Shown here: one piece after another, positions 1 to 11,338 of the stretch
Layout: every line of letters begins with the position of its first letter
Numbering within the stretch: position 1 is the stretch's first letter
Origin: Hippasteria phrygiana
Lineage: Eukaryota; Echinodermata; Asteroidea; Valvatida; Goniasteridae
Assembly (NCBI GenBank): GCA_037893225.1
Contig: JAZGUH010000724.1
Span: 372,001 to 436,000 of the forward strand
Direction of reading: 5' to 3'
DNA length: 64,000 bases
Notes under the pieces: generated by a model
The model's input: only the letters and a program-made list of their open reading frames with translations
Database searches by the model: none
Told to the model about the DNA's origin: nothing
Position numbers and translations under genes: made by a program

Positions 1-110
1 GCCAAGTGTTTATACAATTATGAACACAAATGGATGATTATTTTCCAAGATTTGCTGTTCCTAACCGATTTTGGTGAGGGGTATTAAAGTAACATCTTTC
101 CAGTTATAAT
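1..110. repeat. Dispersed repeat, arm of a foldback family
   Basis: The first ~110 bases are closely similar to 47766-47870, where the same sequence forms one arm of a foldback element (mate arm 47475-47600). Shared stretches include the segment around ACAAATGGATG and CCAAGATTTGCTGTTCC. The element runs off the left edge of the window. There is no coding signal. Confidence 0.7.
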
Positions 111-124
111 AGTAGGAGGGTTAA

Positions 125-250
125 AGGCTGTGCCAATTCAAGTGTTTACAATTCTGAACACAAATTTATGGATGGTTATTTCCAATATTTTGATGTTCCT
201 GATGGGGGGGGGGGGGGGGGGGGGTTTAAAGTCAAATCTTTCTGTATTGG
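125..250. repeat. Second, diverged tandem copy of the same repeat, with a poly-G tract
   Basis: This segment repeats the order of the preceding one (AAGTGTTTACAAT.., ACACAAATTTATGGATGG, then a G-rich spot, then TTAAAGTCAAATCTTTC) with several changes. The G-rich spot has become an uninterrupted run of 21 G at 204-224. I see no coding function; the short open frame through the G run is an artefact of the poly-G. Confidence 0.55.
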
Positions 251-1141
251 TAGGACTGCTACGCATGTGGGTGCATAGCTTTTGTAACCATTGTTTTGGA
301 TGTACATGTACATTGTACATTTACCAGCATTGAAAATGGTTAGTTTATTTTCATTGTTTGGCCTACGTGTAGCTATCCTTAACGTTTGGTCATGAACAAA
401 TTATAAAGGAGACAACGATCTCATCAGGATTGGCCTTGCTGGGGGTGGGAAGGACGTGTGTGGGCGGACAACCTAACCCTGTAAAATGGGGCCAGGTAGG
501 TCTACAAGAATGCCATGATGACTTTTTAGATTTGGTTTCCCCAAAGAATTCATGGTGAAATCAAAGATTAAATGTGTGAAAATTGCATGGAAATTTGCAT
601 CCCAAAATGTACAATATTTTGGGCATGATCGCGTGATACATGTAGCACAAGTCAATCTCCCAATCTGTTTGTATGTCTATAAGTACCTGTCAACAGCACA
701 GTTTAAATGTGGGTCATTCCATAAATTTGGGGTCCAAAAGTGTGACATTTTTGGTGTAAGATTTTGCAATTCAGTACACATTCTTGAATGCTTTCTACAA
801 TGTACATGTATCTCTCCAAGAGTAATACATGTATGTAAAGCAAAGTACCTGCCAAACAAGTAAAAAATAGTGTGAAGTCAATTTTAATGATACTTGATGG
901 GAAATTACAAAGGTCGGGTGTAATTAAACAGGGACACAAACAAAGTCAAAGTTTTGGACTCCAAATGTATGGAATGACCCATGTGTATGTTCATGTGATT
1001 ATTTGCATTGTTATGCCTACATATGTATGAATCTTTTAAATAATGCGACCCGACCTCGGCATTGTACATGTACATATACATGCAAAATGATGACCAGCCC
1101 TCGGGAAGTTTCTTTATTGCATCAGTGTCCTCCCTGCTCAA
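251..1141. other. Non-coding stretch, nothing recognised
   Basis: About 0.9 kb of AT-rich sequence with short TACATGTA runs (for example near 300-310, 800-810 and 1065-1080). No open frame here has a convincing start, domain or splice context, and I see no RNA gene. Confidence 0.5.
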
Positions 1142-1149
1142 TTGATTTA

Positions 1150-1652
1150 TAGGGCTGTCCCGAATATAGTGAATATTCGAAGATTCGATCGTCAACCGAA
1201 TATTCGAATAGCTTTTTGCCGGTTCGAATATTCGAATGCACATACAGAAACGACTCTAATGCAATTTTAATAGAAAAGTTATGGAGCTTAGCAGTGTCAA
1301 ATGCCGCATTTTTGTGGACAGAAGTTTATTGTTCGCGACCATAAAAACCCTTGACACTTCTAAACTAATTATTGCAAAAACTGAGGCTGGAGTTTGGTTT
1401 CTTGTTATCAGAACGTTATACGTACTCGTAAAGATCTTGATACAATGCAAAACAATTCCATCGGGTGGTCTATAATATCGATCGCCTCATGTAAAACACT
1501 TAAGTGCTTTGCGTGCAACTTTTCACCGGCGCGGCGTGCAGTTGCAGCAGAAGCCTGAAAGACTTGATCGACGAGTATCGAATATTCAAATATTCGGTCA
1601 AGCCCTGTCTCGAATGATCGAATTCTACATTTTTCGAAAATGAACAGCCCTA
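1150..1652. mobile_element. hAT-like non-autonomous DNA transposon
   Basis: The element begins TAGGGCTGTCC and ends GAACAGCCCTA, giving an inverted terminus of about 9-11 bp. It is flanked by a perfect 8-bp direct repeat, TTGATTTA, at 1142-1149 and 1653-1660. The terminal TAGGG and 8-bp duplication match the hAT superfamily. The interior holds several TCGAATATTCGA-type palindromes near both ends (1170-1240 and 1570-1600) and no transposase frame, so it is a non-autonomous copy about 503 bp long. Confidence 0.8.
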
Positions 1653-1666
1653 TTGATTTAAGAGTT

Positions 1667-1807
1667 TTAACCCTAACCCTCCAGGGCATTTTAGCTAGAA
1701 CCCTGCCAGACGCATCAGATTGCATACTTTGTCCCATTGACTTGTGTGCAGAGTCCAGCAAAGTGGAGCTGTCAGCACACTGCCGCGTCTGGCAGGGTTA
1801 GGGTTAA
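1667..1807. mobile_element. TTAA-flanked small inverted-repeat element (CCCTAACC family)
   Basis: The sequence runs TTAA-CCCTAACCCTCC...GGCAGGGTTAGGG-TTAA, so inverted ends abut TTAA on both sides. Inner arms CCCTGCCAGACG and CGTCTGGCAGGG also pair. A related element is at 11118-11338. Its right TTAA (1804-1807) is also the left TTAA of the next element, so the two are directly adjacent. The ends resemble telomere-like CCCTAA, but only a few repeats occur and they are better explained as termini. Confidence 0.6.
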
Positions 1808-2024
1808 CCACTTGCGTACGGATGACGCCATTTGGCACAAAAATAAACAGTGCCACCAGGCCGGATGACGCCATTGGCCGCTGTTTGTGCAGTTTCAATC
1901 CATTGTTGGATTATTGTGTATGTCATGCTTGACTGCACAAACACATTGTAGCAGTTCGATTTGGCTGCCAGAACCGCCGCAACACCCCGACGTCTCCTGT
2001 AAAATACCGTGCCCAAGGGGTTAA
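1804..2024. mobile_element. TTAA-flanked MITE, family A copy 1 (piggyBac-like)
   Basis: This is a 221-bp element bounded by TTAA, with termini of the form CCACTTGCGTACGG and, inverted, CCCCTTGGGCACGG. Three further copies are in the window: 14654-14944 (opposite orientation), 50050-50270 and 51150-51349. All share the core GCAGTTTCAATCCATTG and a GACGTC-containing right end. TTAA target duplication with short CCC-starting ends is typical of piggyBac-type elements; the assignment is inference. There is no coding capacity. Confidence 0.8.
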
Positions 2025-3197
2025 GGACTGAAAGACTTGCAGTAAACAAAAACTTAGAAAAAAAAATGCAGTATCTCAAATGATTACTACGTAGTTCGTC
2101 ATGATTTGATCATGCCACAGTTAGCAGCTGCACTCACGTGGCACGTATTCAATTTATTTAACTTGGGGATTTTTTTTGTAGCTCATTTGGTTAAACTACC
2201 AAACTGCATGTTTTGTCCCCACCACCTCCCGCTCAGGCTACTTATGTCTGAATGTTGGAGTTTGTTGGGATTTGGCAGTAAAAACACAGGGAGCAATGAC
2301 ATTGTGCAGGAGGTACACATATGTACAGGTTCTGTATATACTTCCGAGGACAAGAGGAGAAAGGAAATTTATACGAAGAAACCTTTCAGTCCTCGCAAGT
2401 CAAGTCTTGTTGAAAGCGGTCCTCGCAAGTAGAAGTACGTGCTTACAACTGTAGTCTATGGGGTTGGGTTATAAATATTAAAGGAACAATTGATAGGAAA
2501 CACAATGCATTGTCCTCGCACGTATTGGGAAAGTACGATTGCGTGTACATGTATGTGTTACCCCACATGTAGGCAAATGGACATTTTCAAAAAACAATTC
2601 CAACATTAACCCTAACTCCCTAGGGTGTGTGAAAATTTGTATTGAAATTGGAGGATTTGGGACCGTTCAGGCAACTCGAGCGGAGGAAAATTATTGATGC
2701 ATTTACATGTATTGTGCATTATGCCAAGGGTGTGGGTGTTAAACCAATGCCAATATGGGTGAAAACACAGTCGTGTTTCACACTGACTGAGGACAAGGCA
2801 TTATGCATCATGTAAATATATAGGTGTACTTTTGTCATGAAACGTGTACGTGCATGTACAGTACACATACTTTCCATACATGTCATTTGTTCATGCATTT
2901 GTAAATAATTGGAGTGCACCAAGTACATACTATATGAACACATATCTTCTGTAATACTTTGTATTCAGCAACCCCCCCCCCACCCTCCTCCCCTTCCCCA
3001 AATGAAAGTAACTTAGTACCATACTTTTTGTTGAACACTATGCATGCACTGACGACATACATGTATTTTGTAACTGATGCACGAATGTATAACACCTTAA
3101 GGCCATATGGAGTGCGTGTACATGAACACATGTGCATCTGAGTGTGTTTGGAGAGCATTTTTTGACAGGAAATATTGTACAGCAGTAAATAACTTAC
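2025..3197. other. Non-coding stretch, nothing firmly recognised
   Basis: About 1.2 kb with low-complexity tracts (poly-C 2973-2981, several TACATGTA runs). A short TTAACCCTAACTCCC segment at about 2607 looks like an orphan end of the CCCTAACC family seen at 1667. The 108-residue open frame near 2106-2432 has no recognisable domain. Promoter elements for the divergent frames downstream could be here, but I cannot point to any. Confidence 0.4.
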
Positions 3198-3640
3198 ACG
3201 TACATACCACCTCTGCCCACAATTTTGATTTCATCTGGCCGCCACCCACTGGTTGTCTGGGTAACATCCTCTTCTGCACTCGGATTGCTTTGCTCATCCC
3301 GCACAAACTGCCTTTTGAATATTTGGTGACTCTCACTCCACTTCGCATCTACTGCAGATTTAACCCCGGCTGTGCACGTGGACTGGCCCCCCCTAGACTC
3401 AGTGGAAGCGTTTAGTGGAGCAAGAACCTCAGGAGCCAGACTATCTGCCTGAATCCGGGACCCCGTAGCCAGGAGATTGGGCTTGCCGGTTGGTGATAAA
3501 CTGTTCCAATATTTGTTACAAATTTTGCAAGAAGGGAGTGAAAGCTTAGGGTGAGCAGTTCTTGTGTTTTCAATACTTTGTTGTGTGGATTTGTCGTAAA
3601 ACCTGCCCTTTGAAGGAAGCCTGCTCATAAACGCCATCAT
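3198..3640 (-). CDS. Possible first coding exon of a divergent gene (hypothetical)
   Basis: On the minus strand two consecutive ATG codons (3640-3638 and 3637-3635) open a frame of about 147 codons. The second has a purine at -3 and G at +4. The frame reaches a textbook GTAAGT donor at 3197-3192, and its stop lies only just past that donor, as expected if it is an exon. The product is hydrophilic, with a CxxC pair in the sequence SCKICNKYW at about residue 36 and a basic/acidic mix after that; I do not recognise a family. Its start overlaps the + strand ATG at 3639, so both cannot have ordinary separate 5' leaders. I found no convincing second exon. It could instead be an antisense shadow of 5'-untranslated sequence of the + strand gene. 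Confidence 0.3.
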
Positions 3641-6600
3641 GGGACGTCAATCACGTCATGCTCTCTTGACAAAACGTTCGGGAAAGACCAAGCAATGTTT
3701 GTTACCAGAGGGCAGTAGGAATGCCACCAATAAATGTGGGGAGTTGAAAATGCCACAAAGTGCAGACAAGAAACAAACATTGTACTGCAGGTCATCAAGT
3801 GACACTTGGCTGGAAGGTGCAGTGGAAGGGGAAAGGAACGCCCTGATGCAGCTACGGCCACACAAGAAGTATACCCCAGTCTCTGGCCTGTCCAGGAGAA
3901 AACCATTTGCAAGACTGAGCAATACTGATTCCAAAGTCTCGGACAGGAGCAAGAACAAATCTGCTAAAATGCAGCCGTGTGATAAGGGTACTTCATCCTT
4001 TCGAAGGGTGCATGTCCCTGAATCTTCCCAAGATGGTAGAGTTTTACAAAAAACAGTTGCTGAGCTGCCTACCAAAATGACAGCAGATACACAAAAATCT
4101 ATCAGAGAGAGAATTGTACCACAGGAAAGGCTGTCAGAAAAAGGTAAAAATTCATCGCCCAGGCAGAAGAGTAATCACAAACGGAACGGTGGTAGAGGGA
4201 AAACCGTGCAACCTCAAGTCAAATTTATTCACCAAAGTGCAAGCCAAAGAAAACATCCACCTAGTTACAGCAGACACTTGCAAGCAATGAGCACAAAACG
4301 GCCATCTGCACCACAAAGTCGGAATGTGATGTCCCTACGACCAGGCAAGCGATATGCTTCAGTGTTTGTCAGAAGACGAAAGAGGAAGGCAAATATAGCT
4401 GCTGAGAAGAAAACAAATGTTACGTGCAATCATGAAGATTTGACCAATAACCAGCAAAGTTCCGACCTTGCAGAAATACAGGAATCCGTGTTTCAGTCAA
4501 AAGTGCAAATTGAAAAGCATCCTGTCCAGGAAGCTGAAGTGCAGAAAGAGTCCAGATGTCCTGGTGATAAAGCCATAGCAAGGCAAAACTTGGCAGTGGG
4601 GGAGACTCCGATTAAGTGTTCACCAAAGAATGGCTGTGCATGTGCTGGGATATCAGGTGATCGCATTTCAGCTAAAGATTTGTTGCCCAGATATAGTCGA
4701 TCCAGTCACACACCTCATAGAGGAAGAAGTGGCAAAGCCAAACAATTCCAGAGGACGGAAATGTTGCTGAGACCAAGCAAAAAATACATCTCAGTCTTTG
4801 AAAAAACCCGGCGCAGATCTGCTCCAACACGCACTTTTGTACCCACCCTAACCAACATTACTGAACAGCTGAGTGATCGCCGTCATAGCTTCATGGATGT
4901 CCAGTCTTTTCAGAGTGTGGATCAAAATGAACATGTTGGACGACAACATGCAGATCCTGCAGATATGTTGACATCAACTGAAAAGGTGGAAGAGGAGCTA
5001 CATGCAGCTGATGATTCCACAAGTACATCAAGAGGTGCAGGTACATTCCCATGTGAAATCTCAGGTGACAGCTCTGCTGCTGCTGCATGTGGAGCAAATC
5101 GTATCAGTCTGCCTCGGCGTAAAAGAAGCAAGGGAAGGCTTCAAGAGCTTTTGTATCTCAGACAAACCAGGAACATTGTAACTCGTCACAAATCGAGTGG
5201 AAGACCTACACAACGGGCTTACTACAGCCGAATGCTGCAGTCCACTAAAAACATCTCCTTTGAAAAACCACCGATGCTTCTACGTCCAAATAGGAAGTAT
5301 ACATCAGTTCTCCAAAAAAGACATACAAATCATAGCGGCATGCAGAAAAAAGTTGTGGATGTTGATGGCCAAAAAAATCAGTGCAATAGTAACTGTACAG
5401 CTAAACCAAAAGGCACTCTCATGTTCTGTTCTGACAATCAAGGCAACCGACCTCAATCTCTTGGCAAGACCGAATCAAGCACAGCTTCAATGCCTTGTAC
5501 CTCAATTCCAAGTCTAGTGTCTAAACACAGCAATAAGGGGCCAACTTGTGCAATGCAATCAAAAGGTAATATTACAAAATGTAGATCAGCATCTCCGGAA
5601 ATTAAGCAATCCTTTCAGATAAGGAGACTTTCACACTTCAGGCTTAAAAGAAGCTCTTCAGCATCACCCAAGTCACACAAGTCACACAAGTCACACAAGT
5701 CACACAAGTCACACAAGAGATCTTCTTCAAGGTATCTGTGCTTCTCAACGAAAAAAGAATCAAATGGCACCCGAGAATCTGGAAATGATGTCTTGGATTC
5801 ACTTTCAGTTGTTAGTGCTGGTGTGGCTGTGCCTAGAGAACTTCTAGAAAGTGTGGAGACCAAGAGTCAGTGCGACTGTGCTTTAGAAGCATCATCTGTT
5901 TTGCCAAAGAAGGACCTTGTAAATACCCACCAGTCAGTGCCTTGCATCCAAGATGTCAGTACTCACCATCAAAGTACCTGTAGTAGCATTGAAACTTCCA
6001 GTTTTGCCAGAAAAGAAGTGATGACACTTCGCCCGTATACCAGATATCGATATACTATTGACAAACCACATTTGTGTGAAAGCAACTCTAAGCATTGGCT
6101 TCTGATCCAAGGGGGATGCCACAGCACTCGGCAGAAAGATGAGCTAACGAAGATGCCCACCTTTGAGAATCAGGAAGCATCTGAATTGCATGCTAAGCAA
6201 GAGGAAAGTGATGTTGAATTAGATCCGGAAGTACCTGATCTACTGGTTGACGTACCATCACCAACTCCGTGCCTAGAAGCATCCGCCGAATTTCAAACTG
6301 TGAAAAGCCAAATACTGTCAGAATATGCCCCAAAGGTTCTGATGATGTTACAACCCTATACTCAATACCGAAGAGTTTTTGGTAAAACTCGGGTATGTAT
6401 AACTGACCCTGAACATTGGCTATTGGCCCAAGAGGCTTGTGCAAGTAGTGTGAATAGCGACAGCCATGAAAAGCAGTTGACAATGAGTGAAAATCAAGAG
6501 AATGAATCAGGAGAGTTGTTAGTTGGTCGGCAGAAAGGGGCTCCTGAGGAAGACAAGACCTCTCCCGAACATCTGCTAAATGGAGATAACACAGAAGAGA

Positions 6601-9600
6601 TTCTCAACAAGCCTCTCAAATCGAGCATTAGCCAAGCAAATTACAAAATTGCTAGACAAAGTCCACAGGAAGCTACGTCTATGCTGAGTGAAGAATTAAT
6701 GAATCCTCCTGTATTGACAGCTGAATCCAGTGATCACCATGCTGATGAGCCGGGACAGAAAGCAGTACAGTCTCAAGGATTGAAAAGTCATGCAGAAGTG
6801 TCATCACCTCAGCTCGGAAAGTCCAAAATTCTGCTTTCTGGAGATACATGTACTTGTCAGACAGTAATACAAGCTAAACCTACTGGAGAATTGTCAAGCT
6901 GTCTACACGGAAAATCAGAGGGGTATACTAGACTACATAGCACTAGATTCGGTAGATTGGTTCAGAAAGAAGGAAAAAATAGAGGAATGAACAATTGTGT
7001 GAAATCATCAAAGTCTGAACAAAGAAAGTTGAACAGTCAACTGAATGCTAGGACTTATCTTCAGGTGTGTCAGGAAGGCCAACAGGTGAGAGGAGTTGGG
7101 ATGCCCATACAAAAAGGGCTATCTCCAGGGCTATCAGTGCCAGTCACCATTGGTTGCCAATCTAAAAAGAGTCATGAGTTAGTAGAGACACCTCGTAGTC
7201 ACAACCAGGAGAATGTACCAGAAGAGCAGAATACTCCACACGAGGAATGTGATGTGAGTGATGTGCAAGACATTGCAGCATCACCTTCCAACACTAATGA
7301 GGCAGTCATCAGTGCTAGCAATGAAACCAGAAGACAAGAAGTCACAGATTATGCCACAAAGACACTAATGATGCTGCGACCATATGCAGCCTATCGAGCC
7401 ATTGCTGGCAATTCGCAGTTACACATACCTCAAAATGGCATCAAACATTGGCTCTTGGCCCAGGCCCAGAAATGTAGCATCAGTCAGCAGAAAGTTGTTG
7501 ACATTGTGGAGAAGATTGTTCCAGATCCATTGGATGATGACGAGCAAAATCTGAGAATTGCTTACCCTAAAAGGTGTTCTGATGAAGCCAACCCAAATAT
7601 CTCATCTAGTGCTGGTTTTGAGGCAAATGCCACAGCTAAAGCAGGACGCCCGAAAAGAATGTCAAAACCCACAGAAAAATCATTGCTGCTTCTACGTCAA
7701 AGAGCAATTAAGTCTGGTGGTTATGAAAAGTTGTCGAAGCATAAAGTCAGATGTATGAAGTCAACAACAGAAACCCATCAGAAAACAGTAAAGACCAAAG
7801 AATTCAAGAAACCCATCAAAAGATTATCAAGACCTCAACTCGGTAAAGCAGCTACATATATGCCCAGCAGTGTTCATGCTGCTGAGATTACAGTACAGTC
7901 TGGAAGAGTGACAGAATGTGCCCCCAAACGGCAAATGAAAGAGATGCATGTGGCTATAATACCCTGTGACATTAATACGTATAATACTCTTCAGAAAACG
8001 GCACAGAATGATGGAGATTTTGATGAGAAACGTGGAATGTCAAAGAAGTCCCTGTCCACAACCTCTCTTCAGCTGATGCAGAGACAGAGGCGAAGTTGCC
8101 GGTCTGTATTCGCCAGCCCACAACAGGTGACTTCAACAAAGCAAGAACTGGCCAAGACCTGCATAGGGATTGAGACGGTGACCCCAACTGACTCAAAGAA
8201 GTCCGAAGATTCATTACAAGGAAACACGGAAGATGCCTCCTCTGTCCAGCTGCAGGTTACATGTACCTCATCTAAAGGGTTGAGCAGCTCCTTCAAGACA
8301 TGTAGAGGGAGTGTAGAAAAGAAAGGAACACTTGCTAAGCAGAACAGGTTACATAAAGTCTGTTTGGACATTCAAGTGCGATGCGTGTCCCATCTGCAGC
8401 ATCTGAAAAATACATCAAACTTTGATCCAAAGTTGCTGTCAAATGTCTCTGAGGTGACAACAGCGGGAGAAACTATGGCTATTGAGAACCGTTGTACTGA
8501 TTCTGCTGAATTGAAGAACCCAGAATCCCGAACAAAAGATACAACAGAACTAGACAGTATGAATGGGACATTGTGTGACACAGATGTGGGTGCCATTTTG
8601 CCGTGCCAATCTCCATCAGGACACGGACCTAACACCAGTCCTGTGCAAGAAGACGGCATCAAGTCAACAGGCGACATCGCACTGCACAATTCGCCAGATA
8701 AAGGACAAAACAGTAAGACCGAACAAGACAAGCATGACATCTCCAAAGATAAATCCCCAAGTCGATCATTAGCTGATGAAGGCAGAAAGACAACATATAA
8801 AATCCCATGTGTTCCGCTAGAGAAAGGGCAAAACATTAAGACCAAACAAGATGAGCATGACATGCCCAAAGATAAATCCCCATGCCATTCTTTACAAGAG
8901 GAAAGTAGAAACAGTAAGTGTGAGCCAGAAGACTGCAATAATTTTGAAGATAGCCCCACACTGCAAGCTTCTCTTAAAAAGGAAGGCGAAACTAAGCCAC
9001 CACCAAGACATAACATCACAAAAGCCATTAAGTCCCATCCAAGAAGTGCCATGAAGCTCAGGAAAAAAGATAAGCACTTTCTGTTTTCTCGATTGGGGTT
9101 TAAGAAATCTAGGCAAAGAGCATTTCATGAAAGTAATGTCAGGTTCAAACGGAACTCTTTGAAAGTAAGGACTTATCTGGAGAAAGGACAGGCTTCTGGC
9201 AGACGAAGAAAGCATGCAAAATGCTTGCATCAACACAGTACAGAGATGCCTCCACCCGTTCAAGATGAAAGTTCCACCCCTGCGCTCTGCACGCGCAGGC
9301 TAAGAAATACTTCAAAGCACCTGCATGAACTTGGCTGCACCATCCCTCCCCATACCAGAGGAAGACCAAGGATGCGCAAACTAAGTGCTGATGAAAACTC
9401 TACTCCTGAAAGCTGCATGTTGTTCCCTGACTGCAGGAGTAAGGAGCTACCTTTGCTACGGCAGACATCAGTTGATGAACCAATCACCATCCTTCCCCAT
9501 GCCAGAGATAGACCAAAGAAACACAGACAAAATACTACTCCTTTGAACACCATCTTGCCTTCAGAACAGAAGACTAAAGAGTTGATGCAGACTTCAATTG

Positions 9601-10759
9601 ATGATCCAAACATTGCCCTTACCCGCACCAGAGGTAGACCAAGGAAGCATAAACAAAACACTGATAATAACCTTTCTGGCAATATTATATTATCCCCTGA
9701 ACTTTGGAGTGAAGTGAAGTTGCCCTTGCCACAGCAGACATCAGTTGATAGTCCAAACAGCATCGTACCCCGCACGAAAGGCAGACCAAGGAAGCACAAA
9801 CAGAGCTTTGATGGGAACTCAACCCTTGGAAACTGCAATATATCTGTCGAAGGCAAGAGTGAAGAAAAGTCAAACACCATCCTTCCTCGGACCAGAGGTA
9901 GAACGAGGAAGCACAAAGGATTGGTCAGTGAGAACTTGACTCCCAGAAACTGTATCTTATCTCCCGAATGCTTGAACAAAGAGAAGTCAACCTTGCAGCA
10001 GTCGGCAGTCGATGATCCAAACACCACTCCCCACACCAGAGGTACACCGATGAAGTGCAAACGAAGCATGGATGAGAACATTACTCCAGGAAACTGCATC
10101 TTGTGCCCAGAATTCTGGAGTGAAGAAGAGTTTACCTTGCTGCAGCAGACCTCAATTGACGGTCCAATCACCATCTTTCCCCGCACCAGAGGTAGAACAA
10201 GGAAGCGCAAACAAAGCACTTGTGAGACATCAACTCCTGGAAACTTCATTGTACCTCCTGCTTGTTGTGGTAAGCTGAAGCAGACTCCCAACAGGAGCCC
10301 AACATTGCAAAGTAGTCACAAGAAGTACAGCAGTGTGCTGCTTGACAGCCAACTGGAAACTGAGGTTAGAGACGGTAAACTCTGGAGTCAACCAGATGGG
10401 ACCAGAACTAAGAAGCGCATTAGACTGGGCAGACAGAATGCTCACAAGCATGCAAGAATGAAACACACCAGTCATATGCATGCACCAGCAGCTGGTGTGC
10501 TGTCATCAAGTTCGGAGCAACTACCCCCGTCCAAGAGGATACAGCATCTCATCCCTGGCTACACAAGCCCTGACAAGGAGGAGTTTACTCTGGAGGAGTT
10601 CTGCAGTCTAGAGACCCTTGAGGAGGCGGTAGAGATGGCAGCGAGGGAGGCCAGGTCCGAGGAAGAACAGGAGCCTCAGCAGAACATCGGCTCTGTGAAG
10701 AAGATAAAGTCCAAGAATTCCAAATCGCACTCAACTCCCTCTTCATCTCACAAGAAGAG
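3639..10759 (+). CDS. Giant first coding exon, AT-hook and MxLRPxxxY repeat protein, probably spliced to RYBP-like exons
   Basis: One continuous frame of 2373 codons starts at an ATG with A at -3 and G at +4; an in-frame TAA lies 42 bases upstream. The unspliced frame stops at TAG 10761-10763, but AAGAG|GTAGG there is a usable donor that removes the stop and leaves two bases, exactly completing a codon with the T that begins 13245. All four exons then total 7554 bases, 2517 residues. The protein is basic and low in hydrophobics, probably nuclear. A module M-x-L-R-P-x-x-K/R-Y-x-S-V occurs near residues 70, 231, 375 and 546. A second form with a downstream HWLL(A/I)Q occurs near 795, 902 and 1244, and a worn one near 1349. 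Six or seven repeats carrying AT-hook-like TRGRPRKHK cores fill 1900-2190. An acidic patch lies near 2316-2350, then a Lys/Ser tail. I do not recognise the N-terminal family. Coding is near certain; fusion is inference. Confidence 0.85.
5668..5700 (+). repeat. In-frame 9-bp microsatellite encoding Ser-His-Lys repeats
   Basis: The 9-base unit AAGTCACAC is repeated about five times inside the giant exon and encodes consecutive SHK tripeptides (residues about 677-690). The period is a multiple of three, so length changes keep the frame; this is a likely site of length polymorphism. Confidence 0.9.
9340..10215 (+). repeat. Coding tandem repeat carrying AT-hook-like cores
   Basis: Within the giant exon a unit of about 38-50 codons recurs roughly seven times. 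Each has a TS(V/I)D-x-P stretch, then I-x-P-R-T-R-G-R-P-R-K-H-K or a variant, then a stretch ending in T-P-G-N-x-I-L-x-P-E. Cores lie near residues 1908, 1957, 1998, 2047, 2087, 2134 and 2184. The GRPRKHK form fits the AT-hook consensus (RGRP flanked by basic residues), which binds the minor groove of AT-rich DNA. Some copies have lost the central proline (GRTRKHK, GTPMKCK), so not all need bind DNA. Confidence 0.8.
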
Positions 10760-10842
10760 GTAGGCCGTACATTTAGGAGTAAAGAGGATGCTGGTTGCTG
10801 AGAGAAATATGTGTCATTTTGTAGTTTTATGTACGTTGAGGA

Positions 10843-11108
10843 ATATTACAGTAAAGCAGGCAATTATTTCTCTCATGAAAATTTTTATTTTTACTTTTGA
10901 GAGCTGTTTTTATTAAGTCCCATCAAACGGCCTCCCCTATTGTGTCTAGCAGGGGCTGCGTCTTAAGACATCAAATTTGTCTGCTGCCCTAAGCAACGCC
11001 TTTCTGAGAAATGGCACCAACAGGCTAGACGGGGCTTGATAAAACAGCTCTCAAAAGTAACACTTTACTATTTCATGGGAGAAATAATTGCTTGCCTTAT
11101 TGTAATAT
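10843..11108. mobile_element. Foldback MITE
   Basis: Inverted arms run ATATTACAGTAAAGCAGG...ATTTCTCTCATGAAA on the left and TTTCATGGGAGAAATAATTG...TTGTAATAT on the right. A second pair of inner arms (TTACTTTTGAGAGCTGTTTT and AAAACAGCTCTCAAAAGTAA) continues the symmetry. The element is 266 bp, without coding capacity. I did not identify a clear target duplication or superfamily. Confidence 0.75.
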
Positions 11109-11117
11109 ACATGTACC

Positions 11118-11338
11118 TTAACCCTAACAGCCCAAGGTTTTTTACTAGAATCCTTCCCTAACCACACAAACTCCAACACTGTGTAGTAAACCAATGGCAC
11201 ATTCTTTGTACTTGGACAAAATCAGGGCATCAAGTCCCATGCAAAGTGATGGTGCCAAGGCTCTACAGTACCCAATCACACAAAATTCAACACAAATGGG
11301 GTGTTTGATTTTGGCAGGTTAGGGATGGTTAGGGTTAA
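11118..11338. mobile_element. TTAA-flanked element, CCCTAACC family copy 2
   Basis: TTAA-CCCTAACAGCCCAAGG at the left and GGATGGTTAGGG-TTAA at the right give inverted ends and a TTAA on each side, as in the element at 1667-1807. Length 221 bp. No coding frame. Confidence 0.6.

Noticed and set aside
1671..1806. Interstitial telomere repeats (CCCTAA)
   Set aside because: Only one or two units occur at each end in inverted orientation next to TTAA, which fits transposon termini better.
3656..10481. Long minus-strand open frames (up to 343 codons, e.g. 9260-10291 and 8372-9052)
   Set aside because: They are antisense shadows of the giant + strand exon; their Cys/Leu/Phe-rich content mirrors the reverse complement of Lys/Ser/Thr-rich repeats and they carry no domain.
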